From: Akkermansia muciniphila
Lineage (GTDB): Bacteria > Verrucomicrobiota > Verrucomicrobiia > Limisphaerales > BJHT01
Direction of reading: 5' to 3'
Assembly: GCA_945861535.1 (NCBI GenBank)
Contig: CAMAUZ010000005.1
Span: 72,272-136,271 of the forward strand
DNA length: 64,000 nt
The notes beneath the pieces were generated by a model, which made no database searches, was not told the DNA's origin, and was given only the letters and a program-made list of their open reading frames with translations. Made by a program: the position numbers and the translations under genes. The first letter of the stretch is position 1, and each line of letters opens with the position of its first letter. This document shows, piece after piece, positions 7,663 through 16,603 of the stretch.

Positions 7663-9492
7663 ATGGCCGACAACAAGAAGCACGTTTACGACGAGAGCAA
7701 AATCAAAACGCTCTCCTCCCTCGAGCACATCCGCCTGCGCACCGGCATGTACATCGGGCGCATCGGCGACGGCTCCAATCACGACGACGGCTGCTACATC
7801 CTGCTCAAGGAGGTCATCGACAACACGATCGACGAATTCATCATGGGCAACGGCAAGGAGGTGCAGATCAAGATCGAGGGCGACACCGTCACCGTGCGCG
7901 ATTTCGGCCGCGGCATCCCGCTCGGCAAAGTCGTGGACTGCGTCTCCCGCATCAACACCGGCGCCAAGTACAACGACGACGTCTTTCAGTTCAGCGTCGG
8001 CCTCAACGGCGTCGGCACCAAGGCCGTCAACGCCCTCTCCCGCGAGTTCTACGTCCGCAGCCATCGCGGCGGGGAATTCGCCGAGGCCACCTTCAAGGCG
8101 GGCGTGCTTAAGTCCGAGAAGAAAGGCACCACCACCGACCCCGACGGCACGCTCATCCGCTTCGTGCCCGACCCGGAGATTTTCAAGAAGAGCGAGTTCC
8201 GCACGGAGTTCGTCGAGAAGCGTCTCCGCCATTATTCCTACCTGAACAGCGGCCTGCGCCTGCTCTTCAACGGCCAGACCTTCCAGTCGCGCAACGGCCT
8301 CCTCGACCTCGTGATGGAAGACCTCGCCACCGACAACAGCGAACCCATCTACCCGCCGCTGCATTACACGAGCAAGATGCTCGAGTTCTGCTTCACCCAC
8401 ACCAACAGCCGCTACGGCGAGACCTTCTACGCCTTCGTCAACGGCCAGTACACCAGCGACGGCGGCACCCACCTCAGCGCCTTCCGCGAGGGCCTGCTCA
8501 AGGCGGTGAACGAACACGCCAAAGCCAGCTACGAAGGCGACGACGTCCGCGAGTGCATGATCGGCGCCGTCGCCATCCGCCTCAAAGACCCGATCTTCGA
8601 ATCGCAAACCAAGAACAAGCTCGGCAACACCGAAATCCGCTCGGAACTCGTCAACAAAGTCCGCGAGGAACTCCTCCACTTCTTCCAGCGCAACAAGGAG
8701 GTCGCCGACAAAATCCTCGCGAAGGTCGAGGACACCAAGCAGCTCCGGAAGGAATTGCAGGACGTGAAGAAGCTCGCCCGCGAGCGCGCCAAGGCCATCA
8801 CGTTGCGTATTCCGCAGCTCAAGGACTGCAAGATCCACTTCGACAAGGCCAAGGACAAAGGCCGCGGCTCGATGGTCTTCATCTGCGAGGGGCAATCCGC
8901 CACCGGCACCATCGTGAGCTGCCGCGACGTCGCCAACCAGGCCCTCTTCACCCTGAAGGGCAAGCCGCTCAACGTCTGGGACCTCAAGCGCGACGTGGTG
9001 TACAAAAACGACGAGATGTACAACCTCATGCGCAGCCTCGACATCGAGGACAACACCGATGGCCTGCGCTACGAAAAGGTCATTCTCGCCACCGACGCCG
9101 ACGTGGACGGCCTGCACATCCGCAACCTGCTCATCACCTACTTCTTCAAATTCTTCGAGGGCGTCATCCAGGAAGGCCATCTCTACGTCCTCGAGACCCC
9201 GCTCTTCCGCGTCCGCAACAAAGACCGCACCATCTATTGCTACAGCGAGGCCGAGCGCGACACCGCCGCGAAAACCCTTGGCGGCAAAGCCGAGATCACG
9301 CGCTTCAAGGGCTTGGGCGAAATCAATCCCAAGGAGTTCAAGCAATTCATCGGCAAAGACATGCGCCTGAGCAAAGTCGAGTTCGCCCCGCGCCACGACT
9401 CCGCGAACATCTTCACCTTCTACATGGGCAAGAACACCCCCGAGCGCAAAGACTACATCATGGAACACCTCGTGGTGCCGGTGGAGGACTGA
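7663..9492 (+). CDS. parE: Type IIA DNA topoisomerase subunit B (topoisomerase IV ParE/GyrB type)
   Basis: A 609-residue ATPase subunit of topoisomerase IV or gyrase. GHKL ATPase motifs: GMYIGRIGDG, EVIDNTIDEF, DFGRGIPLGK and GLNGVGTKAV. TOPRIM: FICEGQSATGTIVSCRD with the catalytic Glu, and DADVDGLHIRNLL for metal binding. RFKGLGEINP follows. The EGQSA-type TOPRIM sequence is typical of the Bacteroidetes/Chlamydiae topoisomerase IV B lineage, not classical GyrB. I start at MADNKKHVYDE; the longer frame upstream is family B repeat. No A subunit follows, so it must be elsewhere. Confidence 0.92.
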   Translation: MADNKKHVYDESKIKTLSSLEHIRLRTGMYIGRIGDGSNHDDGCYILLKEVIDNTIDEFIMGNGKEVQIKIEGDTVTVRDFGRGIPLGKVVDCVSRINTGAKYNDDVFQFSVGLNGVGTKAVNALSREFYVRSHRGGEFAEATFKAGVLKSEKKGTTTDPDGTLIRFVPDPEIFKKSEFRTEFVEKRLRHYSYLNSGLRLLFNGQTFQSRNGLLDLVMEDLATDNSEPIYPPLHYTSKMLEFCFTHTNSRYGETFYAFVNGQYTSDGGTHLSAFREGLLKAVNEHAKASYEGDDVRECMIGAVAIRLKDPIFESQTKNKLGNTEIRSELVNKVREELLHFFQRNKEVADKILAKVEDTKQLRKELQDVKKLARERAKAITLRIPQLKDCKIHFDKAKDKGRGSMVFICEGQSATGTIVSCRDVANQALFTLKGKPLNVWDLKRDVVYKNDEMYNLMRSLDIEDNTDGLRYEKVILATDADVDGLHIRNLLITYFFKFFEGVIQEGHLYVLETPLFRVRNKDRTIYCYSEAERDTAAKTLGGKAEITRFKGLGEINPKEFKQFIGKDMRLSKVEFAPRHDSANIFTFYMGKNTPERKDYIMEHLVVPVED

Positions 9493-9531
9493 GCCTCGAA
9501 AAAACGGGAATCGCTGAACCACGAAGGCGAG

Positions 9532-9640
9532 AAACCACTGACCTGCACTAACTGGCACTAATAGGAAAGAAGCCCGACATCATTCCCCGTTCGGCTTGGC
9601 CTGCTTCCCATTAGTGCCGGTTAGTGCCGGTTAGTGGTTC
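9532..9640. repeat. Imperfect inverted repeat after parE
   Basis: About 33-base arms at 9532-9565 and 9608-9640 (right arm CATTAGTGCCGGTTAGTGCC and onward) are near-complementary. The right arm also contains a direct repeat of GGTTAGTGCC. It could act as a terminator-like hairpin, but no T-tract follows. Confidence 0.55.
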
Positions 9641-9755
9641 CAAATCCCGCGTCCGAGGCAATTACCGTTTCCAGCAGAACGATTGCCGTGTGACTCGTCG
9701 GCAAACTAGCGGAAGAAATCTTCCTCATCCTTTTCTCCCATGCTAATATTCTTCC

Positions 9756-9971
9756 ATGAAAACGCTGCAAATTGACGTGCCCGACCAACTGGCCCTCGAG
9801 GTCGAGGCCGCCGTCAGCCAAGGTGCCTTCGGCGACGTCGGCGAAGTCGTGCGCACGGCCTTGCGCGAATTCATCAGCGGACGCCGGTTCGAATTGCAGG
9901 AGCAACAGCAGCTTGAAGACATCGCCTGGGCGCTTCGGGAAAAGCCGATGAAGCTCGTCCCCGGCGTGTGA
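9756..9971 (+). CDS. ParD/CopG-like ribbon-helix-helix antitoxin, orphan
   Basis: A 71-residue RHH antitoxin: a beta strand MKTLQIDVPDQLALEVEAAV, then the helices GEVVRTALREFISGRRF. It would bind its own operator as a dimer and neutralise a ParE/RelE toxin. No toxin reading frame follows; the next 600 bases are repeats. TAATAT lies six bases before the ATG, a possible -10 element that would make the mRNA leaderless. Confidence 0.75.
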   Translation: MKTLQIDVPDQLALEVEAAVSQGAFGDVGEVVRTALREFISGRRFELQEQQQLEDIAWALREKPMKLVPGV

Positions 9972-10605
9972 CAGAAGCCGATTGATTGCTTCTCAGCCAA
10001 AGCCATTCAGAGCATGGAAGATTCCGAGAAACCACAGCGACGCGATGTACACAGCGCGGCACCGCAACCAAAGCGGAGCGCGACCGTCCCGGTCGCCAGG
10101 GTTGGGGCGGCAAGGGAGCGGTGAAATACTCTACCGAACTCTGCACAGCGTACGCGCTGCGGGCAGAGACGCCCAGTTCCCGTCCCGGAGGGACGCCGGA
10201 GGAGATTAGCCGGGGGCAAGTCCGCCCCCAGCGGACGCCGCCCCCGGAAACGGTGCCGGGTGGCTCCGTGCCCCAACGGGGCATCGAAGAAAACGGCCCG
10301 AGGCGACGAGTGGTGGCGGAAGAACTGTGGGGAGTGCGCCGCAAAAAAACTTCTTCGATGCCCCGCTGGGGCACGGCCCGTTCGGCGGCCCAACCGGGGG
10401 CCGTGCCCGCTGCGCGGGCTTGCCCCCGGCTAATTTCCTGCGGTGTCCCTCCGGGACGAAGAGCAAAGCATTGGTTGGCTGGTAGCTTCTTGGTCACTGA
10501 ATGGTGACCGCGTGGAGCGGATGCAGACCTTTGTTTTTCTCTGTGTTCATCGTGTCTCTGTGGTCATCTCGCAGTTTCCAACCGCATCGTTACGGCTCAG
10601 CCGCT
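9972..10605. other. Gene-free stretch filled by a nested family A composite
   Basis: The outer arms are 10021-10100 (containing ACCACAGCGACGCGATGTAC and a CGGAGCGCGACCG block) and 10536-10570 (TGTTCATCGTGTCTCTGTGG). They enclose the two family A arms listed separately. I see no gene. Confidence 0.6.
10181..10457. repeat. Family A inverted pair, copy 1
   Basis: Left arm 10181-10293: CGTCCCGGAGGGACGCC, then GATTAGCCGGGGGCAAG, then CCCCAACGGGGCATCGAAG. Right arm 10351-10457 is its inverse, starting CTTCGATGCCCCGCTGGGGC and ending GTCCCTCCGGGACG. About 60 unrelated bases separate the arms. Copies 2 and 3 are at 38212 and 44297. Confidence 0.85.
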
Positions 10606-12069
10606 TCACCCCAGAATCCCCTTCACCACTTCCCCATGCACGTCGGTCAGCCGGTGGTGGCGGCCTTGGAATTTGAAGGTGAGCCGCGTGTGGTCGATGC
10701 CCAGGCAATGCAGCAGCGTCGCGTGCAGGTCATGCACATGCACCGGGTCGCTCGCGATGTTGTAGGAGTAATCATCCGTCTCGCCAAACGTCACGCCCGG
10801 CCGAATGCCCCCGCCTGCGAGCCAGAGCGTAAAGCACCGCGGATGATGATCCCGCCCGTAGTCCTCCTTCGTGAGCCGCCCCTGGCAATAAACCGTGCGC
10901 CCGAATTCGCCGCCCCACACGACGAGCGTGTCGTCGAGCAGGCCACGCTGTTTCAAATCCTTAATGAGTCCCGCGCTCGGCTGATCGGTGTCGCGGCACT
11001 GGCCGGCGATCTGCGCGGGCAGCTTCGTGTGCTGATCCCAGCCGCGATGGAAAAGCTGAATGAACCGCACGCCGCGCTCCGCCAGCCGCCGCGCGAGCAG
11101 GCAGTTCGCCGCGAACGTCCCCGGCTTGCGCGACTCGGGGCCATACAGCTCGAACGCGCTTGCCGGTTCGCGCGAGACATCCGTCAACGCCGGCACGCTC
11201 GTTTGCATCCGATACGCCAGCTCGTATTGCGCGATGCGCGTGGCGATCTCCGGATCGCCATATTCGGCGAGCTGCATCCCGTTTAATTTCGCCAGATCGT
11301 CCAGCATCCGCCGCCGCGCCGTCGCATCGAGACCTTCGGGATTCGAGAGGAAAAGGACCGGATCACCGGCGGAGCGGAACTTGATGCCCTGATGCGTCGT
11401 CGGCAAAAAACCGCTGCTCCACAACCGGTCGTAGAGCGGCTGATCCGCTGGATTGCCCGTACCGTTCGACAGCAGCGCGACGAACGCCGGCAGATCGCGG
11501 TTCGCGCTCCCGAGGCCGTAACTGAGCCACGAACCGATGCTCGGCCGCCCCGCGAGCTGCGCGCCCGTCTGGAAAAACGTGATTGCCGGGTCGTGGTTGA
11601 TCGCCTCGGTGTGCATCGTCTTGATGATGCACAAGTCGTCCGCCACGCGCGCCGTGTGCGGCAGCAACTCGCTCAACCACGCCCCGCCGCGCCCATGTTG
11701 CGCAAACCGAAAGCGCGTCGGCGCAATGGGAAAATGCTCCTGGGTCGCCGTCATCCCCGTCAGCCGCTGCCCCCGGCGAATCGAATCCGGCAAATCCGTC
11801 CCGTGCCGCGCCCCGAGCTGCGGCTTGTAGTCGAACAAATCCAACTGCGACGGCGCGCCCGACTGGAACAAATAAATGACCCGCTTCGCCTTCGCCTTGA
11901 AATGCGGCACGCCCGGCAGCCCGCCCGTGGCCGCGGCCGCCGTCGCGGGCGCAGGTGCGGCGACCAACTCCTCATTCATCAACGCCGCGAGCGCCGTGGC
12001 CCCCAGCCCGACGCGGCCGAAGAAATGGCGGCGGTTGATGATGAGGCGAGAGTCAAGGAGCGGATTCAT
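10606..12069 (-). CDS. DUF1501 family protein with Tat-like signal
   Basis: A 487-residue DUF1501 protein, a family of secreted sulfatase/phosphatase-like fold proteins common in PVC bacteria. The N-terminus has [19 protein letters not shown], a twin-arginine-type signal. Family-typical segments are [80 protein letters not shown] and [15 protein letters not shown]. The gene is normally translated just after a DUF1549/DUF1553 gene. Here 0.9 kb with vapBC separates the two. The substrate is unknown. Confidence 0.92.
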   Translation of the reverse strand: MNPLLDSRLIINRRHFFGRVGLGATALAALMNEELVAAPAPATAAAATGGLPGVPHFKAKAKRVIYLFQSGAPSQLDLFDYKPQLGARHGTDLPDSIRRGQRLTGMTATQEHFPIAPTRFRFAQHGRGGAWLSELLPHTARVADDLCIIKTMHTEAINHDPAITFFQTGAQLAGRPSIGSWLSYGLGSANRDLPAFVALLSNGTGNPADQPLYDRLWSSGFLPTTHQGIKFRSAGDPVLFLSNPEGLDATARRRMLDDLAKLNGMQLAEYGDPEIATRIAQYELAYRMQTSVPALTDVSREPASAFELYGPESRKPGTFAANCLLARRLAERGVRFIQLFHRGWDQHTKLPAQIAGQCRDTDQPSAGLIKDLKQRGLLDDTLVVWGGEFGRTVYCQGRLTKEDYGRDHHPRCFTLWLAGGGIRPGVTFGETDDYSYNIASDPVHVHDLHATLLHCLGIDHTRLTFKFQGRHHRLTDVHGEVVKGILG

Positions 12070-12075
12070 GGGCGC

Positions 12076-12160
12076 CTATGGTTTGGTGATGGCTTCGTCG
12101 AGGTTCAGGATCAACCCAACCTTCGCTGTGTAAGCCGCCAGCCCACGCAAACCAAGGCGA
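12076..12160 (-). pseudogene. Remnant of a DUF1553-protein 3' end
   Basis: On the minus strand, just before the DUF1501 start, the frame reads LAAYTAKVGLILNLDEAITK followed by one Pro and a stop. The intact gene at 12976 ends LASYTALAGLLLNLDEAITK. The two DNA segments align but differ at many third positions, so this is not a fresh copy. No DUF1553 sequence precedes the fragment beyond about 12160. It is either the original 3' end displaced when vapBC inserted, or the tail of a deleted paralogue. Confidence 0.75.
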
Positions 12161-12244
12161 AAAACCGCATGGAGGCCAAGTTCATTTCGATACCGGCGAG
12201 AAGTTCGGAGCGCACGACCGACGAAGCCCCAGTTGGGCCTGAGC

Positions 12245-12273
12245 TTGATCGTGCGACCCGCACCTCTTAGCCT
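12245..12273 (+). promoter_or_regulatory. Candidate promoter for vapBC (leaderless)
   Basis: TTGATC (12245-12250), 17 bases, TAGCCT (12268-12273). The ATG begins six bases after the -10 hexamer, so transcription would start at or next to the start codon. Confidence 0.45.
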
Positions 12274-12279
12274 CCGGCC

Positions 12280-12549
12280 ATGAGCACCATCACCGCGATT
12301 CTCGAAGCGGACATCGACGGAAGTTTGCACCTGCCGCTCCCGGAGGAGTTGCGCCGCGGCAAAGTCAGGATCACCGCCACGCTCGAATCAGCGGAGGACC
12401 AGCCCAGCGAGGCGGAAATCCAGCGGCAGCGCCGCCTGGGGGAAATCATGGATCGAATCCGGAAACGCAATCCATTCAACGGCATCGCTGACCCGGTGGC
12501 CCGGCAGCGCGAGTTGCGCGAGGATCGTCCACTGCCGCGGAGGACCTGA
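12280..12549 (+). CDS. VapB-like antitoxin
   Basis: An 89-residue small protein directly upstream of a PIN toxin, with a six-base gap. The N-terminus (ITAILEADIDGSLHLPLPEELRRGKVRITATLE) fits a swapped-hairpin/AbrB-like or DUF2281-like antitoxin DNA-binding domain. The C-terminal part (EIQRQRRLGEIMDRIRKRNPF) would wrap the toxin. The family call is mostly from position and size. Confidence 0.7.
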   Translation: MSTITAILEADIDGSLHLPLPEELRRGKVRITATLESAEDQPSEAEIQRQRRLGEIMDRIRKRNPFNGIADPVARQRELREDRPLPRRT

Positions 12550-12555
12550 GCTGGC

Positions 12556-12957
12556 ATGAGATTGCTCGACAGCAACATCCTCATCTACGCGAGCCAGCCG
12601 GAGCACAGCTTCCTGCGCGCCTTGGTGCTCGCCCCGGACACCCGGGTCTCGGCCCTCAGCATTCCCGAGGTACTCGGTTTTGCGGACCTTGATCCGGTGG
12701 CGGAAGCGGAGTTCGAAGAGTGGTTCGAAGCACTGTTCCTGTTCGATGTAACCCGGGCGGTGTTGCGCCGTGCCGCTGCGCTGCGCCGTAAGCGCCGACT
12801 GAAACTTGGGGATGCCATCATCGCCGCGACCGCACTGGAACATGGCTGCGAATTGGTGACGCGGAATGTGGGGGATTTCACGGGCATTCCCGGCTTGACC
12901 GTCATCAATCCATTCACTCCGACCGTCGTAGTGCGGAAGGAGTCCCCCTCGGAATGA
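12556..12957 (+). CDS. PIN-domain ribonuclease toxin (VapC-like)
   Basis: A 133-residue PIN-domain RNase. Acidic active-site residues: D5 in RLLDSNILIYA, E38-type Glu in LSIPEVLGF, Asp in LKLGDAIIAATAL, and Asp in LVTRNVGDF. Together with the small upstream gene it forms a type II toxin-antitoxin pair. The pair sits between DUF1501 and the DUF1549/DUF1553 gene, on the opposite strand to both, which suggests it inserted into an older operon. Confidence 0.88.
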   Translation: MRLLDSNILIYASQPEHSFLRALVLAPDTRVSALSIPEVLGFADLDPVAEAEFEEWFEALFLFDVTRAVLRRAAALRRKRRLKLGDAIIAATALEHGCELVTRNVGDFTGIPGLTVINPFTPTVVVRKESPSE

Positions 12958-12975
12958 CGCAGGTGCCGCACCGAC

Positions 12976-15900
12976 CTATTGTTTCGTGATCGCTTCGTCG
13001 AGGTTCAGGAGCAGGCCGGCCAGCGCGGTGTAGGACGCCAGTTCGACGGGGTCGAGCTGCGGGTCGCGTGGTGATTCGCCGGCGCTGAGGAGGGAGCGCG
13101 CGGCCTTTGGGTCGGCGCGGAAACGGGCGAGGTGGGAGTGAAGATTTTCCAGCAGCACCGGGAGTTCCGCCGGCTTGGGTGCGCGGGTGAGGACGAGACG
13201 GAAGGCCAGCTTCACGCGCTCGTCTGGGGTCGTGCCGCCGGCGCGCAGCACGCGCTGGGCGAGGGCGCGCGCGGCTTCGACGAAGGTTACGTCGTTCATC
13301 AGGGCGAGCGCCTGCAAGGGCGTGCTGGTGCGGCTCGGGCGCACGGAGCAGGCCTCGCGGCCAGCGGCGTCGAAGGTCGTCATCGTGGGTTGCGGGCTGG
13401 TGCGTTTCCAAAAGGTGTAGAGGCTGCGCCGCCAGAGCTTGTCGCCGTGGTCCGGCTCGTAATCGGTGCCGCTTAATTCTTTCCACAGCCCCTTCGGCTG
13501 ATAGGGCTTCACCGACGGCCCGCCGATTTCGCCCACGAGCAGGCCGCTCACGGCGAGCGCTTGGTCGCGGATCATTTCGGCGGACAGGCGCACGCGCGGG
13601 CCGCGGGCGAGGAGGCGGTTTTCGGGGTCGCGTTCGTAGCTCGACATTCCAATGTCGAGATGTCGTCGGACCCGCGCGTCTCGACTTTGGAAAGTCGAGC
13701 TACGTTGCCGATAGGTCGCGCTCATCACCATCGTCTTGAGCATTTGTTTCATATCCCAGCCTGTGCGCATGAACTCGGTGGCGAGCCAGTCGAGCAATTC
13801 GGGATGGCTCGGCGCTTCGCCCTGCGAGCCGAAGTCCTCGGTGGTCTTCACCAGCCCGGTGCCGAAGAGCATCTGCCACTGGTGATTCACCGCCACGCGC
13901 GCCGTGAGCGGGTTCGCTGGATCGACGAGCCAGCGTGCCAAGCCGAGCCGGTTGCGGGCCGCGTCCGCGGGCAATGGCGGCAGGCTCGCGGGCACGCCGG
14001 GCGTCACCCGGTCGGCCGGCTTGTCGTACTCGCCGCGCTTCAGCACGAAGGTCGCGCGCGGCGTCGGCATCTCCTCCATCACCATCACGGTCGGCAGGCT
14101 CTCGATGAACTTCGCGTGCTGCTCGCGCAACGCGGCCGCGGCCGCCCGTGCCTCCCGCTGCGGCGCGGGCGCGTGCTCGAAAAGAAAGGCCGCGCGCAGC
14201 TTCGCGGCCTGCGACGAGGTGCGTTGCGCGACGGGAACCGCAGCGAGTTCGCCCAATGTTTCCGGGGTCGCCACGATGCCCGCTTCCTCGTCCGTCAGCG
14301 CGCGGCCATAGACCCGCACGTCGCTGACCAACCCGTGGAAGCGGTCGCCCGGCGCACCGCCCGAGCCGATGCGCAGCGGCCGTTTCGTCTGGAAGGTCTG
14401 GTTCAGTTGATCGAGCAGCACGCGAGTTTTTTGCGGCTGGCCGTTGAGGAAAATCTTCACGCCCGACGCAAGCCGCGAACCGTCGTACACCACCGTCACC
14501 TGCTGCCAGCGCTCCGGCGCGAGCTTCGCCTCGGTCTCGACGCGCAACGCGTCATCAAGCCAGCGCTTCGTGAGATGCACCTGAATTCGCCCCGCCTTGA
14601 GATGCACGCTGTAGCCCTCCGAATCCGACGCGAAGCCCGAGTCCTCGGTCTGCTCGGCCATGCGCGAGAGGATCGCCCCGCCGTTCGTCCCGCGTGGCTG
14701 AATCCACGCAGCCAGCGTGAATTTGTCGAAGAAGCCGAAGTTCCCCACCTCGCCACAACTGATGAAGCGCTTCCCGTCGAAAACCGCCGCCGCGCCGCGG
14801 GGTCCGGGCGCAAAGGCGGGTTCGCCGCTCTCGAATTTCGCCGGCGCGTTGGTTCCGAATTCGTCCGCGAGTTTGCCGGCCAGCTCGAAACGCGCCTGCA
14901 AACCATTCGTCACCGTCCACGGCCGCACCGGCGCGGCGGCGAGCGTTTTCTCCCACGCTGATTGCGCAGCGACGATCTGCGGTTCCAGCTCGCGCAGACG
15001 CGTTTCGGCGGCGGCGAGCTGGTGTTCGAGTTTCGCCAGTTCTTGGTCCTGCGCGTCGGTCGGCGCGGTGAGCATCGGCGGTGAGTTGCCGATTTTCACG
15101 GCGCGGCCGCGTTCCGGGACGTTGTTGAAGAAGGCGAACAGCTCGTAGAACTCGCGCTGCGTGACCGGGTCGTACTTGTGATCGTGACAGCGCGCGCAGC
15201 CCAGCGTCAGGCCGAGCCACACGGTGGCCGTCGTGTCCACGCGGTCCACGACATACTCGACCGCATACTCCTCCGGCACGATGCCGCCCTCGGCGTTGCC
15301 GCGGTGATTGCGATTGAAACCGGTGGCGAGGCGTTGCGCGCGCGTCGCGTTGGGCAGCAGATCGCCGGCGATTTGCTCGAGCGTGAATTGATCGAACGGC
15401 AGGTTGCGGTTGAAGGCCTCGATCACCCAGTCGCGCCAGCGCCACATGAACCGCTCACCGTCGCTCTGGTACCCGCTCGTGTCGGCGTAGCGCGCGGCGT
15501 CGAGCCAGCGGCTGGCCATGCGCTCGCCATACCGCGGCGACGCGAGCAGGCGGTCCACGACGCGCTCATAAGCCCGCGGCGACGCGTCGGCGAGAAAAGC
15601 GTCCGCCTCCGCCAGCGTCGGCGGCAGGCCGGTGAGATCGAACGACACGCGGCGGATCAGCGTGGCCCGGTCGGCCTCGGGCGAGGGCTGGAGGCCTTCG
15701 CGCGCCAGGCGTGCGTGGATGAAATGGTCGATCGGATTTTGAGCTTTGAGCTTTGTGCTTTGAGCTTCCGGCACCGCCGGGCGCCGTGGCGCGATGAACG
15801 CCCAGTGCGCCTGCCATTTCGCTCCCTGCTCGATCCAGCGACGCAGCACTTCGATTTGCGGCGCGGTCAGTTGGCGTCCTGATTTCGGGGGCGGCATGCG

Positions 15901-16254
15901 GTCGTCGGGATCGTTCGTCGTGATGCGACGGATGAGTTCGCTCTTCGCCGGCTGGCCGGGGACGATGGCGAAGTGATCGCCCAGCTTCGCCTTTGCGCTG
16001 GCTTCGAGATCGAGACGCAGGTCGGCCTTCCGTTTGGCCTGGTCCGGGCCGTGACATTGAAAACAGGTATCGGAGAGCAGCGGGCGGACGTCGCGGTTGA
16101 ACTCGATGGGCACCGACGCCGCGCGCTCGGCGGCACGGACGGGAGCCACGGAATTCAGGAGCGTCAATGCGAGGGCGAAGAACACGCCCGGCGAATGACT
16201 GGGCGAGCTTCGTCCTTCGAGGACGAAGGCGCGGGCGGCGAGGTTGAGCTTCAT
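12976..16254 (-). CDS. Secreted cytochrome c (PSC1)/DUF1549/LamG/DUF1553 protein
   Basis: A 1092-residue exported protein. After a signal peptide, the planctomycete cytochrome c domain has CFQCH (C64, C67, H68). Then DUF1549 (about 150-360; DFFVDRLLASPRYGERMASRWLD-like segment), a LamG/concanavalin-type domain (about 470-640; DGKRFISCGEVGNFGFFDKF) and DUF1553 (about 750-1010; NHQWQMLFGTGLVKTTEDFG, RDPENRLLARGPRVRLSAEM). The role is unknown; such genes cluster with polysaccharide and glycoside genes. I start at MKLNLAARAF; an in-frame ATG lies 60 bases upstream. Oddities: an in-frame palindromic repeat gives residues about 851-873, and a KLKAQ-type repeat lies near residue 165. Confidence 0.9.
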   Translation of the reverse strand: MKLNLAARAFVLEGRSSPSHSPGVFFALALTLLNSVAPVRAAERAASVPIEFNRDVRPLLSDTCFQCHGPDQAKRKADLRLDLEASAKAKLGDHFAIVPGQPAKSELIRRITTNDPDDRMPPPKSGRQLTAPQIEVLRRWIEQGAKWQAHWAFIAPRRPAVPEAQSTKLKAQNPIDHFIHARLAREGLQPSPEADRATLIRRVSFDLTGLPPTLAEADAFLADASPRAYERVVDRLLASPRYGERMASRWLDAARYADTSGYQSDGERFMWRWRDWVIEAFNRNLPFDQFTLEQIAGDLLPNATRAQRLATGFNRNHRGNAEGGIVPEEYAVEYVVDRVDTTATVWLGLTLGCARCHDHKYDPVTQREFYELFAFFNNVPERGRAVKIGNSPPMLTAPTDAQDQELAKLEHQLAAAETRLRELEPQIVAAQSAWEKTLAAAPVRPWTVTNGLQARFELAGKLADEFGTNAPAKFESGEPAFAPGPRGAAAVFDGKRFISCGEVGNFGFFDKFTLAAWIQPRGTNGGAILSRMAEQTEDSGFASDSEGYSVHLKAGRIQVHLTKRWLDDALRVETEAKLAPERWQQVTVVYDGSRLASGVKIFLNGQPQKTRVLLDQLNQTFQTKRPLRIGSGGAPGDRFHGLVSDVRVYGRALTDEEAGIVATPETLGELAAVPVAQRTSSQAAKLRAAFLFEHAPAPQREARAAAAALREQHAKFIESLPTVMVMEEMPTPRATFVLKRGEYDKPADRVTPGVPASLPPLPADAARNRLGLARWLVDPANPLTARVAVNHQWQMLFGTGLVKTTEDFGSQGEAPSHPELLDWLATEFMRTGWDMKQMLKTMVMSATYRQRSSTFQSRDARVRRHLDIGMSSYERDPENRLLARGPRVRLSAEMIRDQALAVSGLLVGEIGGPSVKPYQPKGLWKELSGTDYEPDHGDKLWRRSLYTFWKRTSPQPTMTTFDAAGREACSVRPSRTSTPLQALALMNDVTFVEAARALAQRVLRAGGTTPDERVKLAFRLVLTRAPKPAELPVLLENLHSHLARFRADPKAARSLLSAGESPRDPQLDPVELASYTALAGLLLNLDEAITKQ
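13636..13703. repeat. Family B-like palindromic element inside coding sequence
   Basis: Two palindromes, CTCGACATTCCAATGTCGAG and CTCGACTTTGGAAAGTCGAG, are bounded by GTAGCTCGACATTCC and the inverse of GTAGCTCGACTTTCC. The 68-base element is read through in frame by the DUF1549/DUF1553 gene, splitting the family motif SATYRQ...ERDPENRLLARG. Confidence 0.8.
15737..15767. repeat. TTTGAGC-type short tandem inside coding sequence
   Basis: TTTTGAGCTTTGAGCTTTGT followed by GCTTTGAGCTT encodes QSTKLKAQ in the linker after the cytochrome c domain. The same string recurs in non-coding DNA at 23499-23551 and 23672-23702. Confidence 0.7.
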
Positions 16255-16603
16255 GCAAGGCGTTCGTGTAGAGGAGCAACGGTCGCATCGTGTCGCGTCC
16301 GCCGGGCAAATCAAGCCGTGTCGGGGTTCGCGTGAAATCGGCCGGGCATCGTGAGGCCGTCGGCGACCGGCGCTCGCGACACGGCGAGAGCGAGGTGCCG
16401 CGAGATCTGAAAAAAATCAGCGCCTCCGGGTGAGCAGGCGGGCCAGCCGCCCGCGCTCCCGCCGCCAGCGTCCGCCCGTCAACCACTTCGGGACGCCCCG
16501 GAAAATCGAAATCACCGGGCGCGGGGGAAAGTTTTTGACAGCTTCCGGGCAGGGGCTAGCCTCCGCGCACATTTTCGGCAACAACACCAAACACTCACTG
16601 TCT
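16255..16603. other. Divergent intergenic region
   Basis: Separates the minus-strand DUF1553 gene from the plus-strand epimerase, so it should hold promoters for both. One candidate, for the epimerase, is listed. No repeat family is recognised here. Confidence 0.5.
16535..16562 (+). promoter_or_regulatory. Candidate promoter for the epimerase
   Basis: TTGACA (16535-16540), 16 bases, TAGCCT (16557-16562), 41 bases before the ATG. Confidence 0.5.

Noticed and set aside
7639-9558. 639-codon frame antisense to parE
   Set aside because: Shadow of a GC-rich coding gene; Val/Ala/Glu-rich with no domain.
10185-10507. Overlapping short frames rich in Pro/Arg/Gly in the family A region
   Set aside because: The same peptides appear wherever family A occurs on either strand; they are repeat translations.
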